Of a stretch of 64,000 nucleotides of DNA, positions 52,191 to 62,197 are shown piece by piece. The number at the start of each line of letters is the position of its first letter. The stretch's first letter is position 1. The DNA comes from Saprospiraceae bacterium (GTDB lineage Bacteria; Bacteroidota; Bacteroidia; Chitinophagales; Saprospiraceae), in the NCBI GenBank assembly GCA_020631235.1, contig JAHDHQ010000021.1, positions 1-64,000 of the forward strand, given 5' to 3'. Made by a program: the position numbers and the translations under genes. The notes under the pieces were generated by a model. The model did no database searches and was not told the origin of the DNA. It was given only the letters and a program-made list of their open reading frames with translations.

Positions 52191-55100
52191 TTAGGATTTT
52201 AATTCGATCACGCTGTAACCCTGTGCATTTTTTTTCATTTGTATTTGCACATTTATACGCTCTTTTAGGGCTGCCACATGAGATATGACACCTACTGTTT
52301 TTTGACTTTCTGACTGCAGTTTTTCGAGAGTATTCATGGCTATGTCCAAGGTCTCGTGATCTAATGTCCCAAAACCTTCATCTATAAAAAGACTCTCCAA
52401 AGAAACGTTTTTTGAAGCCATATCTGATAAGCTCAATGCTAATGCTAAGCTTAAGATAAATACCTCACCGCCAGAAAGAGTACTTACCGCACGTTGGATA
52501 TTGCCCTGATATTGATCAATCACCATCAAACTATCCTCAGACCTGGCAGGATCTAAAAGGTATCTATCTGATAAATGCTGTAACCTTCTGTTTGCATAAA
52601 CCATTAAGTTTTTCAGTGTTAAACCTTGGGCAAAATTGGCAAACTTATTCCCTTGTGCATCACCTATCATTTGGTTCATCTGAGACCACACATCAAAGGC
52701 TTCTTTTAGTTTAATTACCTGCTTTTCTTTATTTGCGTAGCGTTTCCTTTCTTTCTCGTCATTTGTTAATTTCTCACTGATTACTCCTTGTTTATTGGAT
52801 GTTTCATCCAATTTAAGCATGGTTTCTTTGTGTGTTTTAATGAGTTCTTCAAGTCCAATATCAGCTTTGTTATCAAGCGCTCTTAGCTCATTATTTCTGG
52901 CCTCATATTGTTTAATTCCTGCCTTTAGTTCTATTTCTTTTTGTTGGATAGATGCTTGTTGCGCTTTAATTTCTTGAACCTTTGCATCTGATAAAATGGC
53001 ATGTTTGGCATCATGATAATCATCGTAATCAAGTTTTGAGAGCGCTGGTTTCAGTGTAGCATTTAAATCGTCGATTTGCAGGCTTAGTTGTTGTAAAGCT
53101 TGCTTGTCTTTATTTATTTCTGCTGATATACCAGCCATTTGAGTTTGCGCTTTGACGTATTCGTTTTGGATGATATTACACTCATCTTTAGCATCTTTGC
53201 CTTGATATTTTTCCTTTCTTTTTTTGTTCAATGTCGTGAAACGTTCTAAAATAGAGCCCAGTTTTTCGAATTGACTTTTGACCAGTTTTATTTCATCAGC
53301 TTGTTGTTTTATGGCGACTACTGCTTTCTTGTCCGCTACGTTTTTTTCCAGTTGGACGAGTTCGTTTTTTATAGATGTTGCTGAAAGCTTTATGGGTACA
53401 GCTAAGTGATCTCTGAGTGTATTTATTTCTTTTGTTATGCTTTTATTTAATGCGTTTATTTGCTCTATTTCTCTTTCGTATTGGTTTATGTTATGTTCAT
53501 ATTGATGAGCATTTTTCTGTATAGTTTCCAATTTTAATTGGTGTTCCTTTTGTTTTTTAGAGTTGCTTAGAAGCTGTTGGTCTTGAGCACCGAGGTCTAC
53601 TGATTCTAAATGTGAGCTATAGGGATGTTCGAGTGATCCACAGAGTGGGCAGGGTTCGCCGTCCTGAAGTTTTTTGCGATAGGTTTCAAGGTTAGCTATT
53701 TTTAAGGCGTCTTCTTTTTGTTTGACCAAGAGTTCGTATTCTTGTTCCAAGCTTTTCTGCAGTTCTTTACTGGTTTTTAATAGCTCCAAATTTGAGCTTT
53801 GCATATCCTTGGTTTGGGTCAGCTTTTTATTTATCTCTTCCGATTGATTGTTGTTTTTTATTGCGTTTTCTTGCAATTGTTGGATTTCTTGGAGCTGCTT
53901 AATCTGGTTTAGTTCTTCTTCCAGTTTATGTAGGATGGCGCTTGTGTCCATTTTAGATAAAGCTTGGTTTTTGTCGATAACTTCATCGATGGCTGTTCTA
54001 ATTTCAGATAATTTTATCAGCGCTTCAGATGGATGGATATCTGGATGAAGGCCTAATTTTCCTTCCTTAAGTGTTTGGTTGATTTCGCTTCGGAGCCCTA
54101 TTCCTTGTTGTTTGAGGTTTAACAGGTCGCGATCCATGTTTCCCACCTCAGTCTCAAATTGACTCATCAGCTCATTAAAGTTTTGAGCATTTACTGCTTT
54201 ATTAAGCAGAAGGCTCATTTTGTCCAATGCTGTTTGTAGGTTTTGCTGCCATTGAGCAAGTTGTTTTGTGGCAATGTCGTATGACTTTGATGTAGTTAGT
54301 TTTAGTTTATTTGCTTCGTCTAATTTGGTAATATCGGGAATTAAGGGAGTTAATTGTTCGTGCTTTAATAAGGCTTGTTGATGTTGACTAGATGCTTTCT
54401 TTTGCAAATCAAGGGCTTTCAGTTGGCTTGTATATTCCTCGATTTTTAAGTCATTATTAGTCAGTTCTTCTTTTAGTTGAATTAGTTTTTGCAATTCTTG
54501 TATAGACTCAGAATAGGTTTTTTTATGCTTTTGTAGTTGGACTTGTTCTTCTTTAAGTATAGCTACAGTTTCTACGTCTAAAAGCTGAATATCTTCTAAG
54601 AGTTGTTTTTCTTGAGCGATTATTGTTTTTAGTGTTTTGTGTTTTTCAAAACAAGCTCGACTTAATTTTCTATAAATACCAGTACCGGTAATTTTTTCAA
54701 GCAGTTGTCCTCGTTCATTTTTACCTGCTTTAATAAATTTTGAGAACTCACCTTGAGAAAGGATAATGGACTGGATGAATTGATTGTAGCTTAATCCTAT
54801 GATTTGTTCGTTATACGATGGGACTTCACTTTTTTTAAGATCCAAGGCTTTCCCTGATGCGTCATAAATAAACATTTCGTAGTCTCTCAATTGATCTTTG
54901 CGCCCTCTACTTATAGACCAGGTTGAAGTGTATTTTTTATTGCCGACAGCATATTCAATGCTTGCAAATGCTTCCTTAGTATGTCTAGTAATAACTCCGC
55001 CGATGGATTCTAATTCACTTTTACTTATTTTTTTCTTCAGTCGCGGAATTTGGTTAAATAAAGAAAGTGTGATTACATCGAGTAGTGTAGATTTCCCAGA

Positions 55101-55220
55101 GCCTGTGGGTCCAGTTATAGCAAAAATACCTGCATCAGATAGTGGAGAAGTATTAAACTCGACCTTGTGTTCGCCACGTAAGCTATTGATGTTTTTAAAT
55201 GATATATTTAAGATTTTCAT
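52191..55220 (-). CDS. sbcC: SbcC-like exonuclease ATPase subunit
   Basis: A 1009-residue SMC-like protein with Walker A GPTGSGKST near the N-terminus, long coiled coils, a CPLC zinc hook near 524-527, the ABC signature LSGGEVF and Walker B ESLFIDEGFGTLD at the C-terminus. With SbcD it cleaves hairpins and processes DNA ends. It lies 13 bases after sbcD in the same operon. All key motifs are present. Confidence 0.94.
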   Translation of the reverse strand: MKILNISFKNINSLRGEHKVEFNTSPLSDAGIFAITGPTGSGKSTLLDVITLSLFNQIPRLKKKISKSELESIGGVITRHTKEAFASIEYAVGNKKYTSTWSISRGRKDQLRDYEMFIYDASGKALDLKKSEVPSYNEQIIGLSYNQFIQSIILSQGEFSKFIKAGKNERGQLLEKITGTGIYRKLSRACFEKHKTLKTIIAQEKQLLEDIQLLDVETVAILKEEQVQLQKHKKTYSESIQELQKLIQLKEELTNNDLKIEEYTSQLKALDLQKKASSQHQQALLKHEQLTPLIPDITKLDEANKLKLTTSKSYDIATKQLAQWQQNLQTALDKMSLLLNKAVNAQNFNELMSQFETEVGNMDRDLLNLKQQGIGLRSEINQTLKEGKLGLHPDIHPSEALIKLSEIRTAIDEVIDKNQALSKMDTSAILHKLEEELNQIKQLQEIQQLQENAIKNNNQSEEINKKLTQTKDMQSSNLELLKTSKELQKSLEQEYELLVKQKEDALKIANLETYRKKLQDGEPCPLCGSLEHPYSSHLESVDLGAQDQQLLSNSKKQKEHQLKLETIQKNAHQYEHNINQYEREIEQINALNKSITKEINTLRDHLAVPIKLSATSIKNELVQLEKNVADKKAVVAIKQQADEIKLVKSQFEKLGSILERFTTLNKKRKEKYQGKDAKDECNIIQNEYVKAQTQMAGISAEINKDKQALQQLSLQIDDLNATLKPALSKLDYDDYHDAKHAILSDAKVQEIKAQQASIQQKEIELKAGIKQYEARNNELRALDNKADIGLEELIKTHKETMLKLDETSNKQGVISEKLTNDEKERKRYANKEKQVIKLKEAFDVWSQMNQMIGDAQGNKFANFAQGLTLKNLMVYANRRLQHLSDRYLLDPARSEDSLMVIDQYQGNIQRAVSTLSGGEVFILSLALALSLSDMASKNVSLESLFIDEGFGTLDHETLDIAMNTLEKLQSESQKTVGVISHVAALKERINVQIQMKKNAQGYSVIELKS

Positions 55221-55233
55221 AGATCTATATCAT

Positions 55234-56460
55234 TTAATTATGGTCAGTTTCTTGGACTGAATCTAAAAGCTCCTGGAATGCCTCCTGGAATGAGATTAGT
55301 TTGTTTGCATCTAGACTTTCGGCTTCTAGTCGTTTATTAAAAACATCCATAGGCTTTAAATCTTCTACATGAGTGCCTTCCGTAAAGTGTTGAGCGGCAT
55401 TAGTGGCTTGTTCTTTAAATATTACTTTATCCTTTAATATTTTGAATTTGTCACTCTCAGCAAAGTTGCTTACTAATTCGACAGTTTGGCTGATGATGGA
55501 AGTATTAAAATGTTCTTCTACTACTTCTATTTCAACAAAAGAAGTTAGAGGTGTCTTTGGGTCTAATGTATTTAGTTTAGTTTGTACTTCCTCAAACGTG
55601 CCACTTAGTTTAATTAAAGATCGAATAGGAGGAATTAAATGTGGCTGTATCGATTTAATTTGGTGCTTCTCTATTTCCAGAATAAGCACCTGTTTTTTAT
55701 CACTTTTTTCAGAAAAGCTGAGGGCAATGGGTGATCCTGAATATCTGATGTGTTCCTTACCCCCAATGATTTGAGGTCTGTGTATATGTCCAAGTGCTAC
55801 ATAGTGAAATGATTCAGGAAAGATGGCCGATTCTACGACAGCTGCATTGCCGACATGAATTTCTCGTTCACTATCACTACCTATCGATCCTTTTGCGTAC
55901 AGGTGTCCCATAGCTATAGCCGGAAGATCTGGGTACAACTCTTGGCAAAGTACTGCTATGTTTTGGTAATGCTTTTTGATTCCTGCTTGGATGGCCTCAG
56001 TTCGGTTTTTGTAGGATTCTTCTTCATCCTTGGTTCTAAGATCTTTATCTCTTAGAAAAGGGACGGCTGCAACGGCTAAGGCAGGTATATTTTTTTTATT
56101 CTTTAATAAGACGATTTCGTCTTCTAATGGTTGTGTAGCTCCACCAATGATGTGAATATTCATTGATTGTAAAAGCTGGTTTGGTGCATTAAGTAAACCG
56201 ACAGAATCGTGGTTGCCACCGGTGACTATAATTTGGATTCCAGTGGAATGCAGCGTTTTTAGGCAGTCAAAATACAGTTTTCGGTCCTTGGCCGCAGGAT
56301 TAGCCAAGTCGAATATATCTCCTGATATAAGGATAGCATCGACGTTTTCGCTTTTTATTAACTTGATTAACCACTGAAAGAAGTATTCAAAGGCATCGCT
56401 TACATCATGCTTGTGCAATATTTTGCCTAAGTGCCAATCTGCGGTGTGCAGTATCTTCAT
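55234..56460 (-). CDS. sbcD: SbcD-like nuclease subunit
   Basis: A 408-residue metallophosphoesterase nuclease. DWHLGK, GDIFDLANP, GGNHDS, GHLYA and ALGHIHRP give the metal ligands. It partners SbcC, encoded 13 bases downstream. It follows gpsA after 9 bases. Confidence 0.94.
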   Translation of the reverse strand: MKILHTADWHLGKILHKHDVSDAFEYFFQWLIKLIKSENVDAILISGDIFDLANPAAKDRKLYFDCLKTLHSTGIQIIVTGGNHDSVGLLNAPNQLLQSMNIHIIGGATQPLEDEIVLLKNKKNIPALAVAAVPFLRDKDLRTKDEEESYKNRTEAIQAGIKKHYQNIAVLCQELYPDLPAIAMGHLYAKGSIGSDSEREIHVGNAAVVESAIFPESFHYVALGHIHRPQIIGGKEHIRYSGSPIALSFSEKSDKKQVLILEIEKHQIKSIQPHLIPPIRSLIKLSGTFEEVQTKLNTLDPKTPLTSFVEIEVVEEHFNTSIISQTVELVSNFAESDKFKILKDKVIFKEQATNAAQHFTEGTHVEDLKPMDVFNKRLEAESLDANKLISFQEAFQELLDSVQETDHN

Positions 56461-56469
56461 GCATTAAAT

Positions 56470-57480
56470 TTAAAAATCTACATCGTTTTCAGCTGGGTAA
56501 AATACTAATTTATCCAATGCTTTTTCCAAAGGATAAGCTTCATGCACAATATAATATATCATGTTGCTGATGGGCAAGGCTAATTTTAGCTCTGATGATA
56601 TTTGGTGCAAAATTTTTAAAGTGTTTACACCTTCTGCAACTTCGCCAAGTTCTTCACACGCTTCATCTAGAGAAATACCTTTAGCGATCATTTTGCCAAG
56701 CCTAAAATTTCGACTGTTTTGACTAGTGGAGGTAGCAATTATGTCACCAATGCCAGCAATACCTAAAAAGGCTTCGCTGTCGGCGCCTAAATATTTGCCC
56801 AGTTGGATAATTTCATGTAAACCGCGTGTGATTAGCATCGATTGAAGGTTTTTTCCATAGCCTTTTCCATGTAAAACACCAGACCCGACGGCAATTATAT
56901 TTTTAAATGCACCTGCCAGTTCAGTGCCTAATAAATGATGCGAACCAAAGACCACAAATCGCTTGGATGTGAGCAATTTTTTACCTAATTCAATCACCTC
57001 ATCAAATTCGGAAGCGATCACTGTTCCTGTGGGTTGATTTTCAAATATTTCTTTGGAAAGATTGGGACCTGACATACAGCCAATCCTTATACAGTTTGTT
57101 TCTTGAGAAAAGACTTGACTCATAGTATGGATATTTGTCAATGTCAATTCTTCATTTTTTTTATAATCCAATCCTTTAATCGCATGGATTATGTAATGTG
57201 ATGGGTTTAAAAATGGGCTCATGGAACGAGCAACTTTTCTTAAAGCGGAAGAAGGAATTACTGGAAAAATGACTTTGCAAGTTTTGCATAATTGTTCTAA
57301 ACTCTCGGCAATGGCTAGTTCTTTCATTACCGTGTCCTCTTCAGATTTAGCGCGAATTATGCTAAAGTCAATATTGCTTGCATTCCTTGCATAAACCATC
57401 ACATTAGAATTGCTAGATAACAGCTTTACAATGGTTTTTCCAAACGACCCATAACCAATGACACCTACATAATTTGACAT
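56470..57480 (-). CDS. gpsA: NAD(P)H-dependent glycerol-3-phosphate dehydrogenase
   Basis: A protein of about 336 residues that reduces dihydroxyacetone phosphate to glycerol-3-phosphate. The nucleotide site is GYGSFGKT; HAIKGLDY, GPNLSKEI, AFKNIIAVGSGVLHGKGYG with the catalytic Lys, and GIGDIIATSTSQNSRNFRLG are diagnostic. It supplies the backbone for phospholipids and for the fusion acyltransferase at 0.2 kb. ATG at 57480 is chosen over a TTG at 57492. Confidence 0.93.
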   Translation of the reverse strand: MSNYVGVIGYGSFGKTIVKLLSSNSNVMVYARNASNIDFSIIRAKSEEDTVMKELAIAESLEQLCKTCKVIFPVIPSSALRKVARSMSPFLNPSHYIIHAIKGLDYKKNEELTLTNIHTMSQVFSQETNCIRIGCMSGPNLSKEIFENQPTGTVIASEFDEVIELGKKLLTSKRFVVFGSHHLLGTELAGAFKNIIAVGSGVLHGKGYGKNLQSMLITRGLHEIIQLGKYLGADSEAFLGIAGIGDIIATSTSQNSRNFRLGKMIAKGISLDEACEELGEVAEGVNTLKILHQISSELKLALPISNMIYYIVHEAYPLEKALDKLVFYPAENDVDF

Positions 57481-57555
57481 ACTATTGCACAATCTTAAGC
57501 TCGATTAAAAAATTTAACCTTAAGTTAAAATAAAAGGACTAAAGTAAAGCGTAGA

Positions 57556-59463
57556 TTATTTCCTTTTTTTCTTGCGTTGATTAGCTGCTTGCTGATTTCG
57601 TTTCTTTTGCACTTCTTGTTGCTGCTTCATGGCTTCTTCTAATCTTGCTTGAAATCCGCTTTTTGATTTTTTGGGTTTCTCCTTCTCTTTCATTAATTCA
57701 GCCCGAATTTTATCATCATTGAAGACAAATCTCTTGGTAATGATGGTCTGTGCAACGTTGATCAGATTACTGAAAAACATGTAGCAGGTTAATCCAGAGG
57801 CGTAATTATTAAAGAACACTAAAAACATGATCGGCATGGCATATTGTACATATTTCATGGCAGGGTTAGCTGACATGTCCATGTGTTTTGTGTTATAATA
57901 CGTATAAGCTATAGTCGATAAAGCCCATAAAATAGTAAATAAGCTTAAGTGCGATCCAAATGCTGGAATCTCGAATGGGAGATAAGTTAAGACATCAAAA
58001 GAAGATAAATCATCAGCCCATAAAAATGGTTCTTGCCTAAATCGTATAGATGCCGGGAAAAACCTAAATAAAGCGTACCAAATAGGCATTTGGAGCAACA
58101 TTGGCATACATCCTCCTAAAGGACTTGTCCCGTATTCTCTATACATTTTCATCGTTTCCATCTGCACCTTTTGCTGGTCATCCGGATACTTTTCTTTAAT
58201 CTGGGCGATTTCTGGTTTTAAAGCTCCCATTTTTGCTTGAGACTTAAGCATCTTAAACATCAATGGATATAGAAGCATTTTGAGTAGGAAAATCAATATG
58301 ATGATAACCACTCCTTTGCTTCCAATAAAACGAGAAAGGAAATCAAAAGAAGGGCGAATAATCCATCGATTAATCGAACCGAAAATACTGTTTCCAAATG
58401 GGATCACCTCTTCTAAACCTATATCATAGGCTCTCAAAGTATTAAATTCATTTGGTCCTACATATAATTGAAAGGCTAAACGTTCACTTGCACCTCCACT
58501 AAGAGGAATGTCTAAGCTAGATTTAACCAATTTGAGATTATCCGAATCTTCCAAGACTTTGGTTTCAAACTCACCATTTTTCATATTCCCATTCTTCGCA
58601 ATTAGGCTTGAATTGAAAAACTGATTAACATGTGATACCCAATGAATATTATCAGCGTCTAAACTTTCTTCATCATCACTTCGACAATTGCAATAATCTG
58701 CATCTTCATCCTTTTGTTTGAAGTAAACGCTAGAGTAATATTTTTCAAAATTGACATTTTGCTCAATTTTATCTAAATATTGATGCCATCTAAATTTTAT
58801 GCTTTGTGTACCTGGAAGAAACAGTTTGTTGGCTTCCTTAAAATCTACATTATAATCCAGCATGTAATCATCCGTAAATCGATAAGTCTGCTGAATGCTT
58901 GCTCCTGTATTAGTTTGGGCGGTAAACGTGATGCCGTCTTCGATTTCATTTACATTAAAGTACAAATCTTGGGTGGATACTTGACCTGCTCCATTGGTCG
59001 GGAGTAAGTATTCAAATCGATTTTGGTCGTCTTCCATTAATTTAAGAGGAAGAATACTTTTTGATTTATCTTCGTTTGTTTCCCACTTTTCGAAATCTTT
59101 TAAGATAGCTTCTTTAATGATTCCGCCTTTGGAATCAAAGGTTATCTTTAATTTTTCGTTTTCGATGGTGTGTAAGCTTGATACTTGTTTTGCTTTTGGG
59201 CTTTCTTCGACCTTCGCTGTATCTTTTGCAATTTCAACAGGATCAGATTGAAGCGACGAAATGGGAGCTTGATTCGATTGAAGGGCGTTTATTTCATTTT
59301 TAGCTTCTTGTGACAATTCCGTTTGCTGGGCTTGGACCATCTGCAATGAATCTTGTATCTGCTGCTGTCTCGCCACTTCTTCAGCTGAAGGAGCAGTTAC
59401 AAAGTACCATGCGACCAATAGAACAAATAATAATAAGAAACCTATTCCTTGCTGCTTATCCAT
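57556..59463 (-). CDS. yidC: Membrane protein insertase YidC
   Basis: A 635-residue YidC/Oxa1 insertase of the Gram-negative type. An N-terminal membrane segment is followed by a large periplasmic domain (about 60-345), then five core membrane helices with the conserved MYREYGTSPLGGCMPMLLQMPIW block and a Lys-rich C-terminal tail. It inserts inner-membrane proteins with or without Sec. A promoter box lies 26 bases before the start. gpsA follows 75 bases later. Confidence 0.94.
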   Translation of the reverse strand: MDKQQGIGFLLLFVLLVAWYFVTAPSAEEVARQQQIQDSLQMVQAQQTELSQEAKNEINALQSNQAPISSLQSDPVEIAKDTAKVEESPKAKQVSSLHTIENEKLKITFDSKGGIIKEAILKDFEKWETNEDKSKSILPLKLMEDDQNRFEYLLPTNGAGQVSTQDLYFNVNEIEDGITFTAQTNTGASIQQTYRFTDDYMLDYNVDFKEANKLFLPGTQSIKFRWHQYLDKIEQNVNFEKYYSSVYFKQKDEDADYCNCRSDDEESLDADNIHWVSHVNQFFNSSLIAKNGNMKNGEFETKVLEDSDNLKLVKSSLDIPLSGGASERLAFQLYVGPNEFNTLRAYDIGLEEVIPFGNSIFGSINRWIIRPSFDFLSRFIGSKGVVIIILIFLLKMLLYPLMFKMLKSQAKMGALKPEIAQIKEKYPDDQQKVQMETMKMYREYGTSPLGGCMPMLLQMPIWYALFRFFPASIRFRQEPFLWADDLSSFDVLTYLPFEIPAFGSHLSLFTILWALSTIAYTYYNTKHMDMSANPAMKYVQYAMPIMFLVFFNNYASGLTCYMFFSNLINVAQTIITKRFVFNDDKIRAELMKEKEKPKKSKSGFQARLEEAMKQQQEVQKKRNQQAANQRKKKRK

Positions 59464-59489
59464 TAAACTCTGAGGGTTGATTTAAGCGG

Positions 59490-59497
59490 CAAAGGTA
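59490..59497 (-). promoter_or_regulatory. -7 promoter box of yidC
   Basis: TACCTTTG on the minus strand, 26 bases before the yidC ATG, fits TAnnTTTG. The same octamer precedes apbE and the AspT/YidE-type gene. Confidence 0.5.
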
Positions 59498-59589
59498 CAT
59501 TTTTGTTTATTGTAAAACCACAATTCTAGATGAATCTAAAAGTTTAAATGATATAGTCTAGTAAACTGCCTATTTAGGTAGGCTTATCT

Positions 59590-59597
59590 TATCTTTG
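59590..59597 (+). promoter_or_regulatory. -7 promoter box of kdsA, leaderless arrangement
   Basis: TATCTTTG fits TAnnTTTG and ends 4 bases before the kdsA ATG, so transcription probably starts at or next to the start codon. Confidence 0.5.
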
Positions 59598-59601
59598 AAA
59601 A

Positions 59602-60408
59602 ATGAGTTTATTTTCTACCCTGACAAAGCAACAAAAGCAATTTTTCTTGATAGCTGGACCCTGTGCTATTGAGTCTAAAGAGATAGCCTTTGAGGTTGCA
59701 AAAGAAGTTAAATCCATTTGCGATGTATTAGACATTAATTATGTATTTAAAGGCTCTTATCGAAAAGCAAATCGCTCAAGTGTGCACTCTTTTACCGGAA
59801 TCGGCGATGAAAAAGCTTTGGAGATTTTAGCTGAGGTCAAGCAAGCGTTCGATGTACCTGTTACTACTGATATCCATACCGATGATGAAGCGCAGTGGGC
59901 AGCTGAAGTTGTGGATATTTTACAAATTCCTGCTTTCCTGTGTAGACAGACCAGCTTGATCCAAGCTGCGGCAAAAACGGGTAAAATTGTAAACATAAAA
60001 AAAGGTCAGTTCCTAAGCCCTGATGCTATGTATTTTGCAGCTCAGAAAGTTGTCGATTCGGGAAATAATCAAATAATGCTCACTGAAAGAGGAGCCAGTT
60101 TTGGTTACAGTGATTTGATTGTAGATTTTAGATCTATACCTAAAATGTCAGCTTTTGGTTATCCTATAATTATGGATTGCACACATTCTCTACAAAAACC
60201 CAATCAAAGTTCTGGTGTCACGGGCGGTGACCCTAGCATGATAGAAACCATAGCCAAAGCGGCTATTGCTACCGGCGCTGATGGACTATTTATAGAAACA
60301 CACCCTAATCCTTCTGAAGCAAAGAGCGATGGAGCAAATATGCTCCCATTAAAAGGTCTAGAATCTTTACTTACTAAGCTAACTAAAGTATACAAGGCTG
60401 TTCATTAG
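59602..60408 (+). CDS. kdsA: 3-deoxy-8-phosphooctulonate (KDO-8-P) synthase
   Basis: A 268-residue KDO-8-phosphate synthase that condenses phosphoenolpyruvate with arabinose-5-phosphate for the LPS inner core. AGPCAIESKEIAFEVA, FKGSYRKANRSS, TDIHTDDEA, the AFLCRQTSLI block, NIKKGQFLSP and the late FIETHPNPSEAKSDGANMLPL segment are diagnostic. It is divergent from yidC and ends 6 bases from the convergent transporter. The window's heptose genes serve the same LPS core. Confidence 0.95.
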   Translation: MSLFSTLTKQQKQFFLIAGPCAIESKEIAFEVAKEVKSICDVLDINYVFKGSYRKANRSSVHSFTGIGDEKALEILAEVKQAFDVPVTTDIHTDDEAQWAAEVVDILQIPAFLCRQTSLIQAAAKTGKIVNIKKGQFLSPDAMYFAAQKVVDSGNNQIMLTERGASFGYSDLIVDFRSIPKMSAFGYPIIMDCTHSLQKPNQSSGVTGGDPSMIETIAKAAIATGADGLFIETHPNPSEAKSDGANMLPLKGLESLLTKLTKVYKAVH

Positions 60409-60414
60409 CCAACA

Positions 60415-62043
60415 CTATAATAGAAAGATAAACAGAAGTTGGGCATAGATTATTTTCAGAATAAGTGCTACCGGCATCATCATCGTGTAACCAATGTTAG
60501 GTACTCTATTGTTAGTGATATTAAGATTAAAATCTAAAATCGCTGGTTGATTAGATACAAAACCCAGTAAAATGGAAAATGGAATTTTGATGATGGAATA
60601 GCCTACAACCAAAGCAAAAATGGTGGTCAGCATAGAAATCATAGATGCACCTATCATAATATTCATTGCTTCAGAACTCAAATTATTAATGAAGGTATTC
60701 CCTGAACTTACACCAATAGCGGCAAGTAAAAAAGTCAGACCTATTTGTTGGATAGTCACATTGGCTCCATAAGGTAGCGTCCAAACAATAGGGCCTGTAC
60801 GTCTAAGCATACCCAATATTAAAGCCACAACTAAAGGACCTCCGGCAAAACCAAGTTTAAAGCTGATGCCTCCAGGTAAGGTAAAGTTAATCATCCCCAA
60901 AAGCATCCCTAAGGTTATGCCAACTCCAAAGGAAAATAAGTTGACTTGGCTGATTGCAGTATAGGAATCACCAAAATAGTTAGCAAGTGATTTTAATTCT
61001 TTTCTACTTGCAATAAAACGAATCCTATCTCCTGCCTGCAAAACGGTACTTCCATGTGCTAACATTTCTGTATCGCCTCTCCTAATTCTAGTTATTATGG
61101 CATCAAATTTTTGCTCAAGTTCCAGTTCAGCGATTTTTTTACCAATAACCTTAGGATTAGAAACAAATATTCTACGAACATCAAAAACTCTTCTATCTTT
61201 TGATAGGTTAAAAGGAGATAATCTTCCTAATGTTTGTATGGCTTCATTTACCACAGCTTCTTCACCTACAATCATTAGTTGGTCTTTTTCTTTTAAGACA
61301 TAGGACCAGTTTGTTAAGGACATACCTCCATCCGCTTGATTGACTTGGACAAATTTAATGTTCCAAGGATAGGTTTGTTTGATATCTCTCAAGGTTTTTC
61401 CAATAACCTCAACATTGGTAATCAACACAGAACGAGAAGTCAGATTTTCTCCTAAAGGATATTTTTCTTTTAATTGTAAACGTTCTTTTTCGAAATCTAC
61501 TTTGTAAATTCTCCGAACTACGGCAATAGCTATCATTACTCCGATGATGCCCATAGGGTAAGAGAAGGAATAACCAACCACCATTTGATTAGAAATAGCA
61601 TCAGCTTGATCTAGTCCTCTTTCCAAAGCTAAATTTATGGCTCCTGCCAAGGCAGGAGTGTTTGTAGTAGAACCTGCATAAATCCCTGTAATGGTGCTAG
61701 CATCAAATCCCAAAAGATGCGATAGACCAAAAGCTAAGGCGAATGAGAAGGTTAACATGCCTATAATAAATAGAATATCACGGGTGCCGTTATTTTTAAT
61801 AGACTGAAAAAAGGCTGGGGCAGAGCTCAAACCAATGGAATAAATGAATAAAAGCAAACCAATCTGAAAAATGATACTTGGCAATTTAAACCCTGGGTCT
61901 ATGGCTCCAAAAAACAAGCCCACAAAGAGGACAGCAGCTACGCCAAGACCACTGCCTTTTATTTTGATATTTCCAATGAGATAACCCAATGCCGCTACGA
62001 CAAAAAGCAATAAAACAGGGTTGTCAATTAATACTTGCTTCAT
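60415..62043 (-). CDS. AspT/YidE-type transporter with two RCK_C domains
   Basis: A 542-residue membrane protein of the AspT/YidE-YbjL duplication family. Five to six hydrophobic segments (about 5-185), two cytoplasmic TrkA-C-type domains (about 205-290 and 295-375) and a second membrane block (about 380-540) match the family plan. Signature stretches are GIYAGSTTNTPALAGA and GFVSNQPAILDFN. AspT exchanges aspartate for alanine; most relatives lack a known substrate, so the solute is open here. A promoter box lies 19 bases upstream. Confidence 0.85.
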   Translation of the reverse strand: MKQVLIDNPVLLLFVVAALGYLIGNIKIKGSGLGVAAVLFVGLFFGAIDPGFKLPSIIFQIGLLLFIYSIGLSSAPAFFQSIKNNGTRDILFIIGMLTFSFALAFGLSHLLGFDASTITGIYAGSTTNTPALAGAINLALERGLDQADAISNQMVVGYSFSYPMGIIGVMIAIAVVRRIYKVDFEKERLQLKEKYPLGENLTSRSVLITNVEVIGKTLRDIKQTYPWNIKFVQVNQADGGMSLTNWSYVLKEKDQLMIVGEEAVVNEAIQTLGRLSPFNLSKDRRVFDVRRIFVSNPKVIGKKIAELELEQKFDAIITRIRRGDTEMLAHGSTVLQAGDRIRFIASRKELKSLANYFGDSYTAISQVNLFSFGVGITLGMLLGMINFTLPGGISFKLGFAGGPLVVALILGMLRRTGPIVWTLPYGANVTIQQIGLTFLLAAIGVSSGNTFINNLSSEAMNIMIGASMISMLTTIFALVVGYSIIKIPFSILLGFVSNQPAILDFNLNITNNRVPNIGYTMMMPVALILKIIYAQLLFIFLL

Positions 62044-62062
62044 TCATTATTAGTCTAAGAAA

Positions 62063-62070
62063 CAAAGGTA
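62063..62070 (-). promoter_or_regulatory. -7 promoter box of the AspT/YidE-type gene
   Basis: TACCTTTG on the minus strand, 19 bases before the ATG, matches TAnnTTTG. Confidence 0.5.
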
Positions 62071-62197
62071 CATCTAATGACATCAAGAGATTAATTTTGC
62101 CATTTATTTTACATAATTATGACAATCGTTTATGAGTTAGTAGAACAAAAATGGCTCGAATAGGGATATACTTATACTAATTGTTTTTCTTTGAATC

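Noticed and set aside
52191-56460. SbcC-SbcD as an anti-phage defence pair
   Set aside because: All motifs and sizes match the ordinary DNA-repair nuclease, and neighbours (gpsA, yidC) are housekeeping genes.
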